Source: Flammulina velutipes (lineage: Eukaryota; Basidiomycota; Agaricomycetes; Agaricales; Physalacriaceae). From it: 64,000 nucleotides of DNA. The DNA lies in contig CM022370.1 in the NCBI GenBank assembly GCA_011800155.1, forward strand, positions 1,302,001 to 1,366,000. Reading direction: 5' to 3'. Of the stretch, positions 47,349 to 60,390 are shown piece by piece. The notes under the pieces are model-generated. The model was not told the origin of the DNA and ran no database searches. It saw only the letters and a list, made by a program, of their open reading frames with translations. The position numbers and the translations under genes are program-made. How positions within the stretch are numbered: the first letter of the stretch is position 1; every line of letters begins with the position of its first letter.

Positions 47349-48213
47349 ATGTCTGTAGCAGCAACTCCTACTCGAGTCCCCAGTCCTCCATTCATGGATC
47401 GTATCCCCTACTACTTTCCCCAACCTCCTCAGAACACCCCAGGTATCATGGGCGGCACCCTCCCCGACGGACGCCCCCGCTCTACCAACTTTCGCTGCAT
47501 CTACACCTCATATGACGACATGGTCCCGTCGTTCTCCACCCCGCACCGGGTGTTTTTCAACCTGCCCGTTCCATATTCCAAGCTCTGGAACTTAGAGCCT
47601 GTAGGACCGAGCGTGGTCTTCCGCGATGATTACTCAGGCGTCTCGATGGCGGAGTGTCTTGGACAGAGCAAGGGTATAGACAGGCCTAATGAACCGGCGT
47701 TCGTGCGAGGGTTGCTGACTAGTGACTATCTAAGCTTTAGGCTTTGTGTGAGTCGAGCGGTCTTCAAACTGTTGCGCTATTGATGATAAGCTGACGGAAT
47801 CCATTTTCCCTTGACAGTGGCCTGGGTATGAATCGATTCCTTGGGATGTGCTCATACCCATGCAAGGGTCAAATGGCAGTGTATTGACGCGTCGTGAGCT
47901 CGCTCGCGTCCTGGCGATGCAATACAATGAGTTTGTCGATGTGTGTTCATATTCCTTCCAGTCTTCGCTGAAATCTGATTCATGTTTCAAGCTATGCCTC
48001 ACCGAAAACCGTCACTGTGCAGATGAGAATTGGAAGATTGGAAAGGGGCCGTACGAGAACAGGTTTGAGAACATGACGCTCAAGGCTTTGTGGACGCCTG
48101 GGGACGGTTTCTGGAGGGCGTCTGTTGGGGTGCTAAAGGATTATACAGATGAGTATTTTTATGGACAGGAGTTATCCATACCTAAACGTCCAGTGGAACG
48201 AATGCATTTCTAG
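47349..48213 (+). CDS. Hypothetical basidiomycete-type protein, function unknown
   Basis: I do not recognise a domain. The ATG is at 47349 and the protein is about 250 residues. Pro-rich N-terminus, then NFRCIYTSYDDMVPSFSTPH and YSKLWNLEPVGPSVVFRDDY. A clear intron at about 47747-47817 joins FRLC to WPGYESIPWDVLIP, giving the motif WPGY-x4-WDV. LTRRELARVLAMQYNEFVD follows, and the end is FYGQELSIPKRPVERMHF. The open frame continues through a Cys-rich stretch (47945-48010) that may be an intron (a spliced reading would give FVDVYENWKIG). The pattern resembles anonymous Agaricomycete protein families. It has no signal peptide or membrane helix. Confidence 0.6.
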
Positions 48214-48276
48214 ACTATCACATATGTCATACAGTACGAATGTATATATTCCGTTCATGGACGTCTCATAATTTGA

Positions 48277-50424
<2,148 letters not shown>

Positions 50425-51342
50425 TTGGGAAGTCTCTGTTATGTCACAATTATTTAGTTTATGTTGAGCTATAGGCCAATATAGAGGAAGAACAGAGCGA
50501 TTTACCTGGGAACATTTGCCACGGCAGCGCCACACATCTTATTAAGAGTTGAGTGTATAAATCTGTGATGCTTCTCAACGGGTGTAAACCTCTTGTTTTC
50601 TTTGAATTATCCCAGTAAGAACAACACGAACTGTAGGTCACCTGAATAGACGGTCTGTTAGATAGTTTTCAAGGTCAAGAGTTGATCTTCGTAACGACAA
50701 TACGTTCCCTGCAATAGGTAAACTCGGCCGTCTGAGATACCTGTATCGCGTAAGCGCTCTTATAGATTTACCGCCACCACCAAGCCACCACCGGTAAATT
50801 TCACTAGCGTGGCGCTCCTTCTCATGATATCGCGTGATATAAGGGTTGAACGAGTGTTGGAGAACTCGTGCGTTCGGAATTGAATTTGCGCGTGCTAGTA
50901 CACTTTCGGTATTTATCGGTATCGGTCTCAAGTCCACACCGGTTGATTTCCACTACCACCCCAGTGGCGCAGGACCTCTAGGTTGTAGTTCAGCCGGATG
51001 ATGAACTGATCATCAGAAACGAGTCTATTCTCGTTTGGGCATGAATCAGGGTCACGCTCTCCTGCCTCTCTTCTCTGGAATATTAATCCTACGTACTCGT
51101 TCATACCGGAGTCTTGAAGTGCGCCTTCTTCAGTTCTCCCCGACCGGGAGAGCTACTGGCTACTCAAACCAAAGCACTCACAAGAAACGTTCCAAAAATA
51201 ATAGTTTCTGATGGGGTGGTGATTCCAATTGAACTGGCTCTCCACAGTTTCGAAGCATAAAACCGCTCCGTACAGTCAGGGAAAGCATATCTATCATTTG
51301 CTTTCCCTTCCTTTCCAACCACCACCACCACCACCTTTCCTC
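50425..51342. other. Intergenic region, nothing recognised
   Basis: 918 bases between the GluRS stop and the KNH-like start. A minus-strand frame at 50638-50937 has no recognisable features. A (CCA)n run lies at 51318-51334 in the leader of the next gene, and an AT-rich TATA-like CATAAAA is near 51256. Confidence 0.5.
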
Positions 51343-51873
51343 ATGATGTTCTTCTCAGCACTTTCCGCCTTCTGTGCTCTGTCCCTCGTTAACGCCGCAG
51401 CAATGGACGTGTACGCTCCTCCCATTACTAGCCCGTCCACCGGGACTATCTGGGTCGTTGGCAAGAACGTTACAGTCACTTGGTGAGCCTCCCCACGTCC
51501 TTCCCACCCTCAAGCTCTGACACTGAACATGGGATAGGGATACCACGAACCCCCCGAAGCAGATCACGAACCCCAATGGTGAAATCCGCTTGAGGCAAGG
51601 CGGAAGGACCAGCGAGAGTGCGTATCTTCCGGTGCAAAATGTACTTGAAGCGAAGCCTAATCCATTCCTCGCAGCCGCACTCGCTTCGGGATTCAACATT
51701 CTCGACGGAAACGTCACCGTTATAGTCCCGAAAGTCACGTCAGGAATCGACTACCAAGTCGTCTGTACGTATCATCCCCAACTATGTTCATTCCGAGTGT
51801 TGACTGTCATTCAGTGTTCGGTGACTCTGGCAATTTCAGCCCCGAATTTGCCATCGCCGACACCCTTGCTTGA
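51343..51873 (+). CDS. Small secreted KNH/Kre9-like N-terminal-domain protein
   Basis: The ATG at 51343 (a second follows at 51346) begins a signal peptide (MMFFSALSAFCALSLVNAAA). Two introns (about 51484-51534 and 51763-51815) join to DVYAPPITSPSTGTIWVVGK, VTWDTTNPPKQITNPNGEIR, then LRQGGRTSESAYL and VVLFGDSGNFSPEFAIADTL. This matches the yeast cell-wall synthesis protein Kre9/KNH1-like domain (also called Ser-Thr-rich GPI-anchored membrane protein). The protein is only about 145 residues, with no Ser/Thr-rich tail and no GPI signal, so it is a short secreted form. It converges with DUO1 (108 bases between stops). Confidence 0.85.
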
Positions 51874-51981
51874 AGGTGTGTTGCAGAGTAGCGCAGCTGG
51901 TGGACTTTTTAAACTTTGCTCCTTATACACACATTCACTACGCACTTAATAACGGACCTTTGCTGCTACAAAACTGTAGTC

Positions 51982-52950
51982 TTATGAATGCCTCGCGCCT
52001 CTTCCCAGTGATGAAGCAGGCCGTGAGCCACCTGAACCTGATGTGGTCGTAGATGGTATTCGTCCCCGCGAAGATGCTGCTACTATTGCGTGCATCAGTC
52101 CAAGCTTCACATTGGAAGTGGGACCCACCAGTTTGTGGCGCCGACCCACGGACCCCACGCATGCTCGCACGTGTCCCTCTGACGCCTCGCACGCCTCCTC
52201 GCGAAGCAACCTTCTGTGCCTTCTCGATCTCTCTCTCCTTCTCCTTCTCCCGCTCCCTCTCTAACCGTTCCCTCTCTACCACCTCTCGTTCTCGCCGTTC
52301 CCGTTCTCGTTCCCGCTCTTCCTCTTCCAATCGCGCCTTCTCCTCCGCCGCTCTGTACTCTTCCTCTATCGCAGCCTCATCCTACCAACCCACAGTAAGA
52401 AGAGGCAATCGAGAATACCGAAAAGCAGACTTACCGCCTCGCCACCTTCCCAATTCTCATCAAACACCAATCGCGCAATATCCTCCGTGCGCGCGAGCAT
52501 GTTGACATACTTGTTCAATAGCAAGTTCGTTTGGTCTAGTTGTTGCGCTATACGCTGTGGGATTTGTTCAATTGAGCTGGGATAAACGCGGAGGGTACGC
52601 ACTTCGTTCGCTGAGCTCGTAGAATCCAAGGCCGAGTTGAACGAGGAGAGGTGCTCGTTGAGTTTCTTGAGGATGCTTAGGTCACTTTGCAATTTGTCGT
52701 CGCGCGCCTGCACAACCAGGCGCCGTGCATTGAGCTTCACCTGCTCTCCGTCGTCGTCCCCAGCCCCAGGCGTCGATGGCGCAGCTGGATCACGATCGCG
52801 ATTGTCGTATGTAACCGTCTGGTCAAACTCGGAGATGGATAGATCATCATCTCTTGGTCCTGTGCGCGGTGGTGACTCGGAAAGTAGATTAGATCCAGAT
52901 CCAGAGTTAGGAAAAGATAGAGAAAAGTCTGAAGTATCCGCGTAGCTCAT
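51982..52950 (-). CDS. DUO1: DASH complex subunit Duo1
   Basis: Outer-kinetochore subunit of the DASH/Dam1 ring that couples chromosomes to microtubules in fungi. The ATG is at 52948-52950 (MSYADTSDFS). Acidic disordered segments precede the conserved block LKKLNEHLSSFNSALDSTSS, QQLDQTNLLLNKYVNMLART and DIARLVFDENWEGGE. After an intron at about 52370-52430 comes a run of Glu/Arg repeats, EEEERERERERREREVVERE and beyond, that may form a charged helix. A further intron of 46 bases (donor GTGGGTCC) joins to a Ser/Gly/Arg tail ending SSLGRGARHS at 51982. The block is diagnostic for Duo1. It lies 165 bases downstream of UBR1 on the same strand. Confidence 0.93.
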
Positions 52951-53115
52951 CGTGGTTGCGATCAAAGACGCGTTATTTGGCAAAGGCTTCAATGTTCAAC
53001 AAATACTTTCACCGCGAAGAATACTTCTCATGCTAACAGACGAGGAGGACCATCCCTTGCAGAGATATCGATACATAGACATTATACTACAATAACATTG
53101 TCCAATGCAGTTACT

Positions 53116-56100
53116 TCAAAGCGTTTCCCAACCACCAGAGTCCAGCGAGCTTTCTAGTTTCCGGGCTATAACCGTCGGGATGCCATGGTTCAGCCAGATT
53201 TTGCGGATTTCATCTAAACGAGGCTGATGGATATATTGCCGCCTTCCTCGTCTGAAGACACGATGATAAGCAAGTATAGGGCAGATCAAAAGCAGGGACC
53301 TACCTCATCGATACGTCCAATTCCCCATGCACGTCCAAGTAGGGCGATTGTGCAAATGTGCCGTTGTTCGCATATAAATATAGCAGCGAGCACCGCTTGA
53401 CAAGGAAGAAGATGCCAATGGCGCCTCCGCATCTGGGAAAGGTCAATGAGTCGTACTGGAACAAAGAATGTCAAACTCACTCTCTCGTATGCATATTACA
53501 CTCTCCTCGTCCCTCGTTCGAATCGCTATCCATACAACAGTCGCTCTGCATGCAACATGTTGCTCCGCAAAGCAAACATATAGCCGCATCGACAGGGATG
53601 GTGCTACACTTTATACACACAAGAGTTTTCTCCCGTTCCACGAATATGTTGTCCAGTACGAGAGGCAATCTTGCCAGGCGATACATAACGGGAGAGTCCA
53701 AGCTAACACCAAAGTTCATCGGCGATGCGGCGTGCGAATGCCCATAATGCGCACACCATCCGGACAGTGCGTTTTGTAGCGTATCCTGATTCGGGAGATC
53801 GGAAAGAGGAGGAATGCCGAGCAGGTGGAGGAGGCGGTCGTACTCGGGGAGAGATGCATCCACCATAGGAGGTGTCGGAAACGCAGTCGGAAGTACGGCG
53901 CGACATAGGATGGCGGCTTTCCGCAAGAACGGTAGAGTGAATGCATACATGAGTTTCTCAATCCTTGCTTCTCCAAAGGTTTCGAACGCGAGCGTTGCAG
54001 TGTGTTCAAACACGGGTGAATGTCGAACGACGGACATGAAGAACATCCGCACGTCTCCAAATATCCCTTCGTGCATCCGCTGTGCAGCCGGAGTAGAGTT
54101 ATAGGTGCGAACTTTGTTGAGGAGGAAGACCAGCCCAATGACTGTGCGAGCTAGACACGCATAATAGGTCAAGACCAATACGTGTCGAAGGATTTCAGGC
54201 GCAACTGCGGCAGTTTCGACGAGGAGGGTAAATGGGTCCCGAAGAAGGAGAGGGTAGGAATAAGAAGTCAAAGAGCTACGACTCCATTCAGGCAACAGTC
54301 GCTTGATGATAGCCTGACGTATGGAATCCCGGCCTTCGTCAGGCCTGCCACGATAGTGCATAGCTGTCAGTCTCTCTAGACACGATAACAAGCCACGTAT
54401 CATGCGGGCTTGGGGTTCCGTCAAGTTGTCCACCATAAAGCCACTAGGTGAATCCGTTCCGCGAAGGGCGATCTCTAAAGAGGAGATCGTATACCCCACC
54501 AACTCTTCTGGCAGATACACACCCGCACCACGCTCCCCCGACTCCGGCTCCGGTCTATCTCGTAAATGGCGCGTCTGCTGGGAGACCGATTTTGAAACAA
54601 CCATCACGGTGTCCACCATCTTGAGCGGATCTGTGCCGTCCGCTTTCTCCAATCCCCGCATCGTTGACGAATACGGTGGGTCCTGTGCGCTCCAGAATGC
54701 AAATTCGCCTGTCCCAGTCCTGAATTGTAGACCGTTGGTGATATAGTCCGGACGCGATTTCAGAATGCTGATCCCCGCTGAACGTATCCAGTCAGGGAAC
54801 GGTATGGCGCTGAGGGTAACTCGAGGAGGCCCGGTCACGGGAAGTATGACATTCCCAAGACTCTTGCAAAGAGGGCATATGTACTCCTTCCGTGGTATAC
54901 TTTCTGGATGATTACGAGTGGCCTGGGTACGATGACGCTGCCGAACGGACATGTTGTAGACTTGGAAACATTCCAGGTGCATCATATGGCTGCACACCGA
55001 AGCATGTAGACCAAATCGAGTGTATTGAGGCGGAAAGCCGTCAAAGTTGGCAGATATGCCAGTTTGTGCATCGATGACTTCGGCAGTAGGAGGGGGAAAG
55101 GTGGTGGTAGAGGCGACGGTTGGGCGGTCCAGCGAAACAGGCGCCAAAAGCGCGTCCTTCAGGTGGTTGTTGCTGAATCCATCGGGTTGGCGCCGAATGA
55201 AGCGACTAGGTTGGACCAATCCCAACATACCGAAGTGTTTGGAAGAGTGCAAGGTCAGATCCTCTTGGCAAACGATACAGGTGCCGTAAGACACAGGTTG
55301 CTCTTCCGTGTCATCTATCATGTCCTCGTCCTCATCATCGTCAACATCGTCAAAGTTGAAGGCGAAGCTGGCTTGCTGGGCTTTCATCTGCTTCATAATC
55401 GCCGCCTGCCTAGCCTTTGCCGCCCGCTTCTTCGCATCGTCGATATCGTTTGCCGCGCTGATATTATCATCTGAGATGTGTCGCCGGCGTGTGACTTCGT
55501 CGGGAACATGAGATGCAATCTGCTCGAGTATCCAGGCTACCCGCGGCTTGTATGTCCTGTACTGGTCGTGGAACTCCAGCGTACACAGTACGTCCAGAAG
55601 GGTGCGGTCCTCCTCAAAAGTCTTCACCGGACACAAGTGACTAAAAATGGACCCACGCTCGACGAGGGCGAGCATAATCAAATGGAGAGTCTGGTCGAGT
55701 ATCGCTTCTGCGCTCGTCGGTGTGCTATCCTCCGTCGCCGCCAATACGTTGTAAATGGCGTAGAACATAACCTGCAGTAGCGCCTCGCTCTCGAAGGTGG
55801 ATGAAATGATGGCAAACGGTCCATGAGTAATCGCAGTTGGATTTGGGACGATGACCGGATCCTGAATCCCATTCTTCTTCCGCAAACGATTTAAGAGGAT
55901 CGTCTCTGCTTCCTCCCTCTTGTTGCGCGAGTAATGGAAGAAGAAAGGATTAACCTCGTCAAACGCTTCGTCCTTCAGCTCGTAAACACCGGTATCAGTG
56001 ACGGATTCTGGCGAGCGGAAGTTCGCCACGGCTGTCAAGACTGACTCGAAGTGAACGTCTTCCACCAAGCGTTCGGCAACCCGTTTCACCAAGTCCGTAT

Positions 56101-58794
56101 ACGAACATGAACCCAGGGCAAGAGCGTGTACTATCTCCCGCCGAATCTGGCTTGTTATCGGGATCTGAGCGGCATTCGACGCTTCGCTAAGGATGGTGAT
56201 GAAGATGTACAAAACTTCCTCCACCATGCTGGCTAGCTGAGGCCCTTCATACATAGGATGCAATGTGACGCCAGAAAAGTATCCAACCAAGCCGAAACGT
56301 TCAAGGATGGTGACGATGACGGTGTTGGGATCAAGCACTGCAAGCGCAATCTGGAGGATGAAGATGTCCTGGTCGTAACAAAGCTCTCGTAGCATGAAGT
56401 CGCGATAATGGAGAAGTTGGCCACGAATAGCGAAGCCGTTTCGTACCCAAAGTCCCGTACGGATCTGCGCAATCATAGCCAAAACTTGAAAGGTAGTCAG
56501 CATTAAACTGAAACCAAAACAGAGGATGGCTGTTACCTCTCAATGGAAAGTCAATAACTGTTAGCACAGCTTGTTCACTTGCTTGTCTTAGCATGACATC
56601 CCTCACCCCGCTCATCCCAATCTCCTTCAAACTATCCTCTCCCAGCAGATTGACATGCTTCCAAAGTTCTGCGAGCAGCCAATGAAGCGAGTGATGAAAG
56701 CTCGTCCAACCTTCAGCGACATCAAACTTGATGACCTCGTAACATACGTCTCCGAACCACACCTTGTGGAAAAGGATATGAGAGTATTTCGTCCTGTCCA
56801 AAGCAGACCTCTCTTCGGCCAAGGTGCAGACCATTAATATATGATGGACAACGGTGCCTATGGCGCCAACCAGTTCGGCAGTCGTAGCTTGAGAGAAAGC
56901 TTCCCCATAGACCTTGATTACCTTCGACAACGACAGCGTCACGTTGAAGACACTGATCCATGCATCGGTTTCGTACTCGACGTGGTTGGTCACTGCTCGT
57001 TTGTTGGGATTAACGCACATGAACAATTGGCACGTCTTGGCGAACTGCATAATGAAGTCCCGGTTGCGAGTGATCATCTTCTGTACCGGCGTGTTATGAC
57101 AGAGATAGCGCAAGTCACTAAAGACAGGCATAAAGCGCTTCGACTTGAAAGGGGACGCGTCAACGTCAAGAGTGGCGGCGTGTAGAGGAGGGTAAACTAT
57201 GCGTTTGTCGACGATTTGATTGGTGAAGAAGGCAGTGATGATAGAAAGGAGACGGGAGACAAGCTTGTAATTCCTCGTTATGTGTGCGGCAACTGATGGA
57301 GTAGTGAACAGCTGCAACGCAAAGTACTTGATAGAAGTCTCGGCTTCATGGTCGACGAGGAGATATGTGTCAACAATGCGATGGTAGACGCTCGCGAAAT
57401 GGCCAGCTGGAGAAGTATTATGAGTTTTGGAAATCAAAGCTATGTTCACGTACCGATGGCAAGCTTATGAGGCTGGCTGAGCGTTAGTACAGATGTATAG
57501 ATTTCCTTCAAGCTGAGACGTGGCTTCTTCCAAAGTCTAGCGTGGTAGAGAAATAGAATGTCTAGGCGGGTCGGGACAGAGGAAACGTCAGGTAGTGAAT
57601 GAATAGCGTTTGGAGCTGAGGTGAAGGATGATCGCCTGCGGGCAAGGAGTTCTTCCGAAATGATTTCCCGTAGAATTAGAGTGTCGCTTCCAAGTCGACT
57701 CGACGTGAGGTCCAGTAGCCATTCGATGATGACGGCCACAATCTGCTCTCTGAAAGTGTCATGTGCCCGCCGCACAGTGACTCCCAGGTCAATAGTAGCA
57801 AGGCCTTGCGCCATCTCCAAGAGCTTCGCCCCATTCCCGTTAGTCTCGATGATCTCCCTACCATGCTCGTCGATTCGATGGGCACAATCGGACGCCTCTT
57901 CTCGCGTCCTACCTGTCTTGTCACAGAGAAGCTTGATGACCTCGTCGAAGGAGTGTTTTTCGTCGTTCCAGAGTATGACACAGAACTGATCTTTGGCTAT
58001 AGGGTCCGCTGTTGGCTGTTTGCGCAACTCGATCTCGGTTTTGGGTACGGTTGGTTCGTCCGGAGAGTAATCCAAAGTATCGAGAATGAAATCAAGTGCA
58101 TAGCCGACTGTTCTGCTTATTGTCTCGCGAAGCTCTGGAGGAACGAGAACGCGATTTGGGAAATTCTTGACGGACGAAAGATTGGTTGCAGTAGGAGTGG
58201 GGATATCAGACATGCTGTCGTCGTCCGGTGGGTGGTAGGGACACATAATAGGTCGGCGCCATGCTTCCTCGTCGCCGCAGTCACAACAGCCGCCTGACTG
58301 TTGGGCGATGAAGAAACTGACGTTGTGGCCTATATGGTCTGTGGCGTGAAAACAGCGAGGGCATAGAACACAACTGTCATCTAAAGCGCAGTCTCTGCAT
58401 TGTCTGTTAGTTCAGAGGCGGAGAAGAGTAGGTCAGGGACTCACTTGCACCGAAAACAGCACTCTCCCTTCTTCAATATCTGACCACAGGGCCTGCCTGG
58501 CAGTATAGGCGACTCCTTTCCCGCCCCAGAGAAGCCCAAACTCTTCTGAATATCGCTCAACAGCGCGTTCAGCGGCAGACTTGAATTTGAATTTGGCAGG
58601 AACAGGTGCGCATAGGATCCCCAGAACGCGTCGTAGAGCTCGGACAAGATTTCTGCTCGTGTGGCGGGCGTAAAGACGCATTTCCTGGATGAATGCATGG
58701 TTTCGAGGACAAAGCGGAGATGGCCTAATGGATCGGAGCCGCGATCTCGCATGCCAGATGGCAGGAACTTGGAGAGAGATGACAGGGCGGACAT
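53116..58794 (-). CDS. UBR1: E3 ubiquitin ligase UBR1 (N-recognin)
   Basis: Recognises N-degrons and ubiquitinates the protein. The ATG is at 58792-58794. The UBR-box zinc finger is CGQILKKGECCFRC, CALDDSCVLCPRCF, GHNVSFF and GCCDCGDEEAWRR (58250-58480). A ClpS-like N-domain follows at about 57820-58000 (FCVILWNDEKHSFDEVIKLL). The RING-H2 near 54860-55290 is TCIVCQEDL...HASVCSHMMHLECF...YICPLCKSLGN. The C-terminal autoinhibitory region has CIKCSTIPVDAAICLLCG and GECNMHTREC, then DEIRKIWLNHGIPTVIARKL and SGGWETL at the stop (53116-53118). About 1,800 residues. Few introns break the central exon. It faces the DUF1746 gene across about 375 bases. Confidence 0.95.
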
Positions 58795-59169
58795 TTAGAG
58801 AAAGATAAATCTTGGCGTGAAATGAGATGCAGATTGTCGTAAAGGTCGTTCAAAATGGGCGTCGTCGTGTCGTGGCGAGATGGTGGTTCGCCTGAAGAGG
58901 GAGGTTCGGCATCGGACCGGTGCTGCAGTATCGCCCAACGATTACACTTCTTCGAACTTTGAGATACTCCAACGTAAGTTTAATTCAAGTGTACGTAGCC
59001 GCCTTTCGATGAGTAATTATATTTGCGCCACACATACATGTCAATGACTGATGCACGTGATGCTCTCACATCCTGCCTTCTGCCCAACACCCGGCACCTT
59101 GTCACCTTCAGTATCGGTCGGCAGTCTGCCGTGTCTCAGGCGGACTTGTATTCCCTGCGACTTTATGAC

Positions 59170-59992
59170 ATGCCCAAGCGCTACTATGCACAAAGAAAGC
59201 ATATCATATCCTCAGTAAGTCCGACCTATAACGCTGCATGATGTCTTGACCAAGAGGCTCTCAAGCTCGACACACTGTTATATCAACTGCACGTCATATC
59301 TTTCTTCGCTTCGCCGTCCATATGGATCCTCCTCTTCCGTCTGCTCGCGCAGCAACAATGCACACGAACAAAAGAACTTGACCCCGGGCGCTCCTTGCGC
59401 TTCTACTACGGGCTCATTCTCCTCTGCAATGGATATGCGCTGTGGTCGCACGCGACGAGTGGCGCGTCCCAAGGCCGGAGCGTTATCCTTGACTTTGTTG
59501 GCATGCGTGAGTTCATCCAATAAATAGAGTTGCGTCAATCTAATTCATTTAGCGTATATCCCTTCCAAACTCCAGCTTATTCTACTCGACACCACTATTA
59601 TCTTTCTCAAAACGCTCCTCGCAACGATTGCATACGAAGTTAACATCATCGAAAACTCGGATTCGCCGGACACATTACTACCCCCCATCCATACCTTGCC
59701 CCTCACTGGGAACGACGTCTTGGATCTCCCGAATAGCAGAAAATCAGAGGCAGCATATATTGTTGACCTATCGATATCCCAGGTCTTGAAGCGACTACGG
59801 GAATCATCGTCTCCCGCCACCGCAGCTTCATCGCGCGAATCAGCCCTCCCACTACCTAATACAACGCCGTGGTCTATGCCCATGTCGATTATGCGTGCAA
59901 GAGCGCAGTCACGGCGAGCAACGACAGATGGGACGATTCCAATTAATGTGGTCAGATCTGTGCCAGGTGGTTTGAGCAGCGAGTCAAGTTGA
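59170..59992 (+). CDS. DUF1746 membrane protein (Dsc4-like)
   Basis: Fungal protein with the DUF1746 domain. The likely ATG is at 59170 (MPKRYYAQRKHIISS). A first intron with donor GTAAGT (about 59214-59254) joins to LDTLLYQLHVISFFASPSIW. Next come ILLFRLLAQQQ, RSLRFYYGLILLCNGYALW, VILDFVGM and, after a second intron, YIPSKLQLILLDTTIIFLK with the membrane helix LLATIAYEVNI. The C-terminal third is disordered and ends GGLSSESS at 59990. S. pombe Dsc4, a subunit of the Golgi Dsc E3 ligase that acts on SREBP, is to my knowledge a DUF1746 protein. Upstream in-frame ATGs at 59038 and 59044 would extend the N-terminus. Confidence 0.8.
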
Positions 59993-60062
59993 GGGATAGA
60001 CGGACGTACGGACGGCTGTATTTATGGATATAGTTGTATAGGATTTACCACTTCCGCTTCAT

Positions 60063-60290
60063 CTAATGATAATGATATGTTAAAAGGTCGGTCAATGAGG
60101 AGGACAAACGGACCGCGTCCCGTAGGCATTGACCGAATTTGAGAAATTCTTCTTTGCAGATATCTTTTCTGACATCTGTATATGTAGCCACTATGCATTT
60201 TCCATAAACTGATGCTTGACTAGCACATGTCGTTGTTGAGTGCACTGCAAGACGACGAAGTGGGCGTTCTACGGTTGTGGTGGAAGGCAT
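60063..60290 (-). CDS. Twin-CX9C mitochondrial protein, NDUFAF8-like
   Basis: A 75-residue protein, ATG at 60288-60290. It has CASQASVYGKC (nine residues between the Cys) and CKEEFLKFGQC (again nine), the twin-CX9C coiled-coil-helix motif imported by Mia40 into the intermembrane space. The motif SVYGKCIVATYTDVRKD is close to human NDUFAF8 (C17orf89), a complex I assembly factor. No intron is needed. The start is 100 bases from the divergent CSF1 start. Function in complex I is inferred from the family. Confidence 0.85.
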   Translation of the reverse strand: MPSTTTVERPLRRLAVHSTTTCASQASVYGKCIVATYTDVRKDICKEEFLKFGQCLRDAVRLSSSLTDLLTYHYH

Positions 60291-60390
60291 GAGAGAATGC
60301 GCTTAGTCAGCACCAGCTATCCGTCCTTAAACGCGAACGACGACGAGGACCGACATTTCGCTCGCATTCATGGCTTCATAGGCGGACACC

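Noticed and set aside
51318..51334. (CCA)n run upstream of the KNH-like gene.
   Set aside because: A short simple repeat in an untranslated leader with no further structure.
54402..55474. Plus-strand frames inside the UBR1 central exon.
   Set aside because: They are shadows of a long conserved coding exon.
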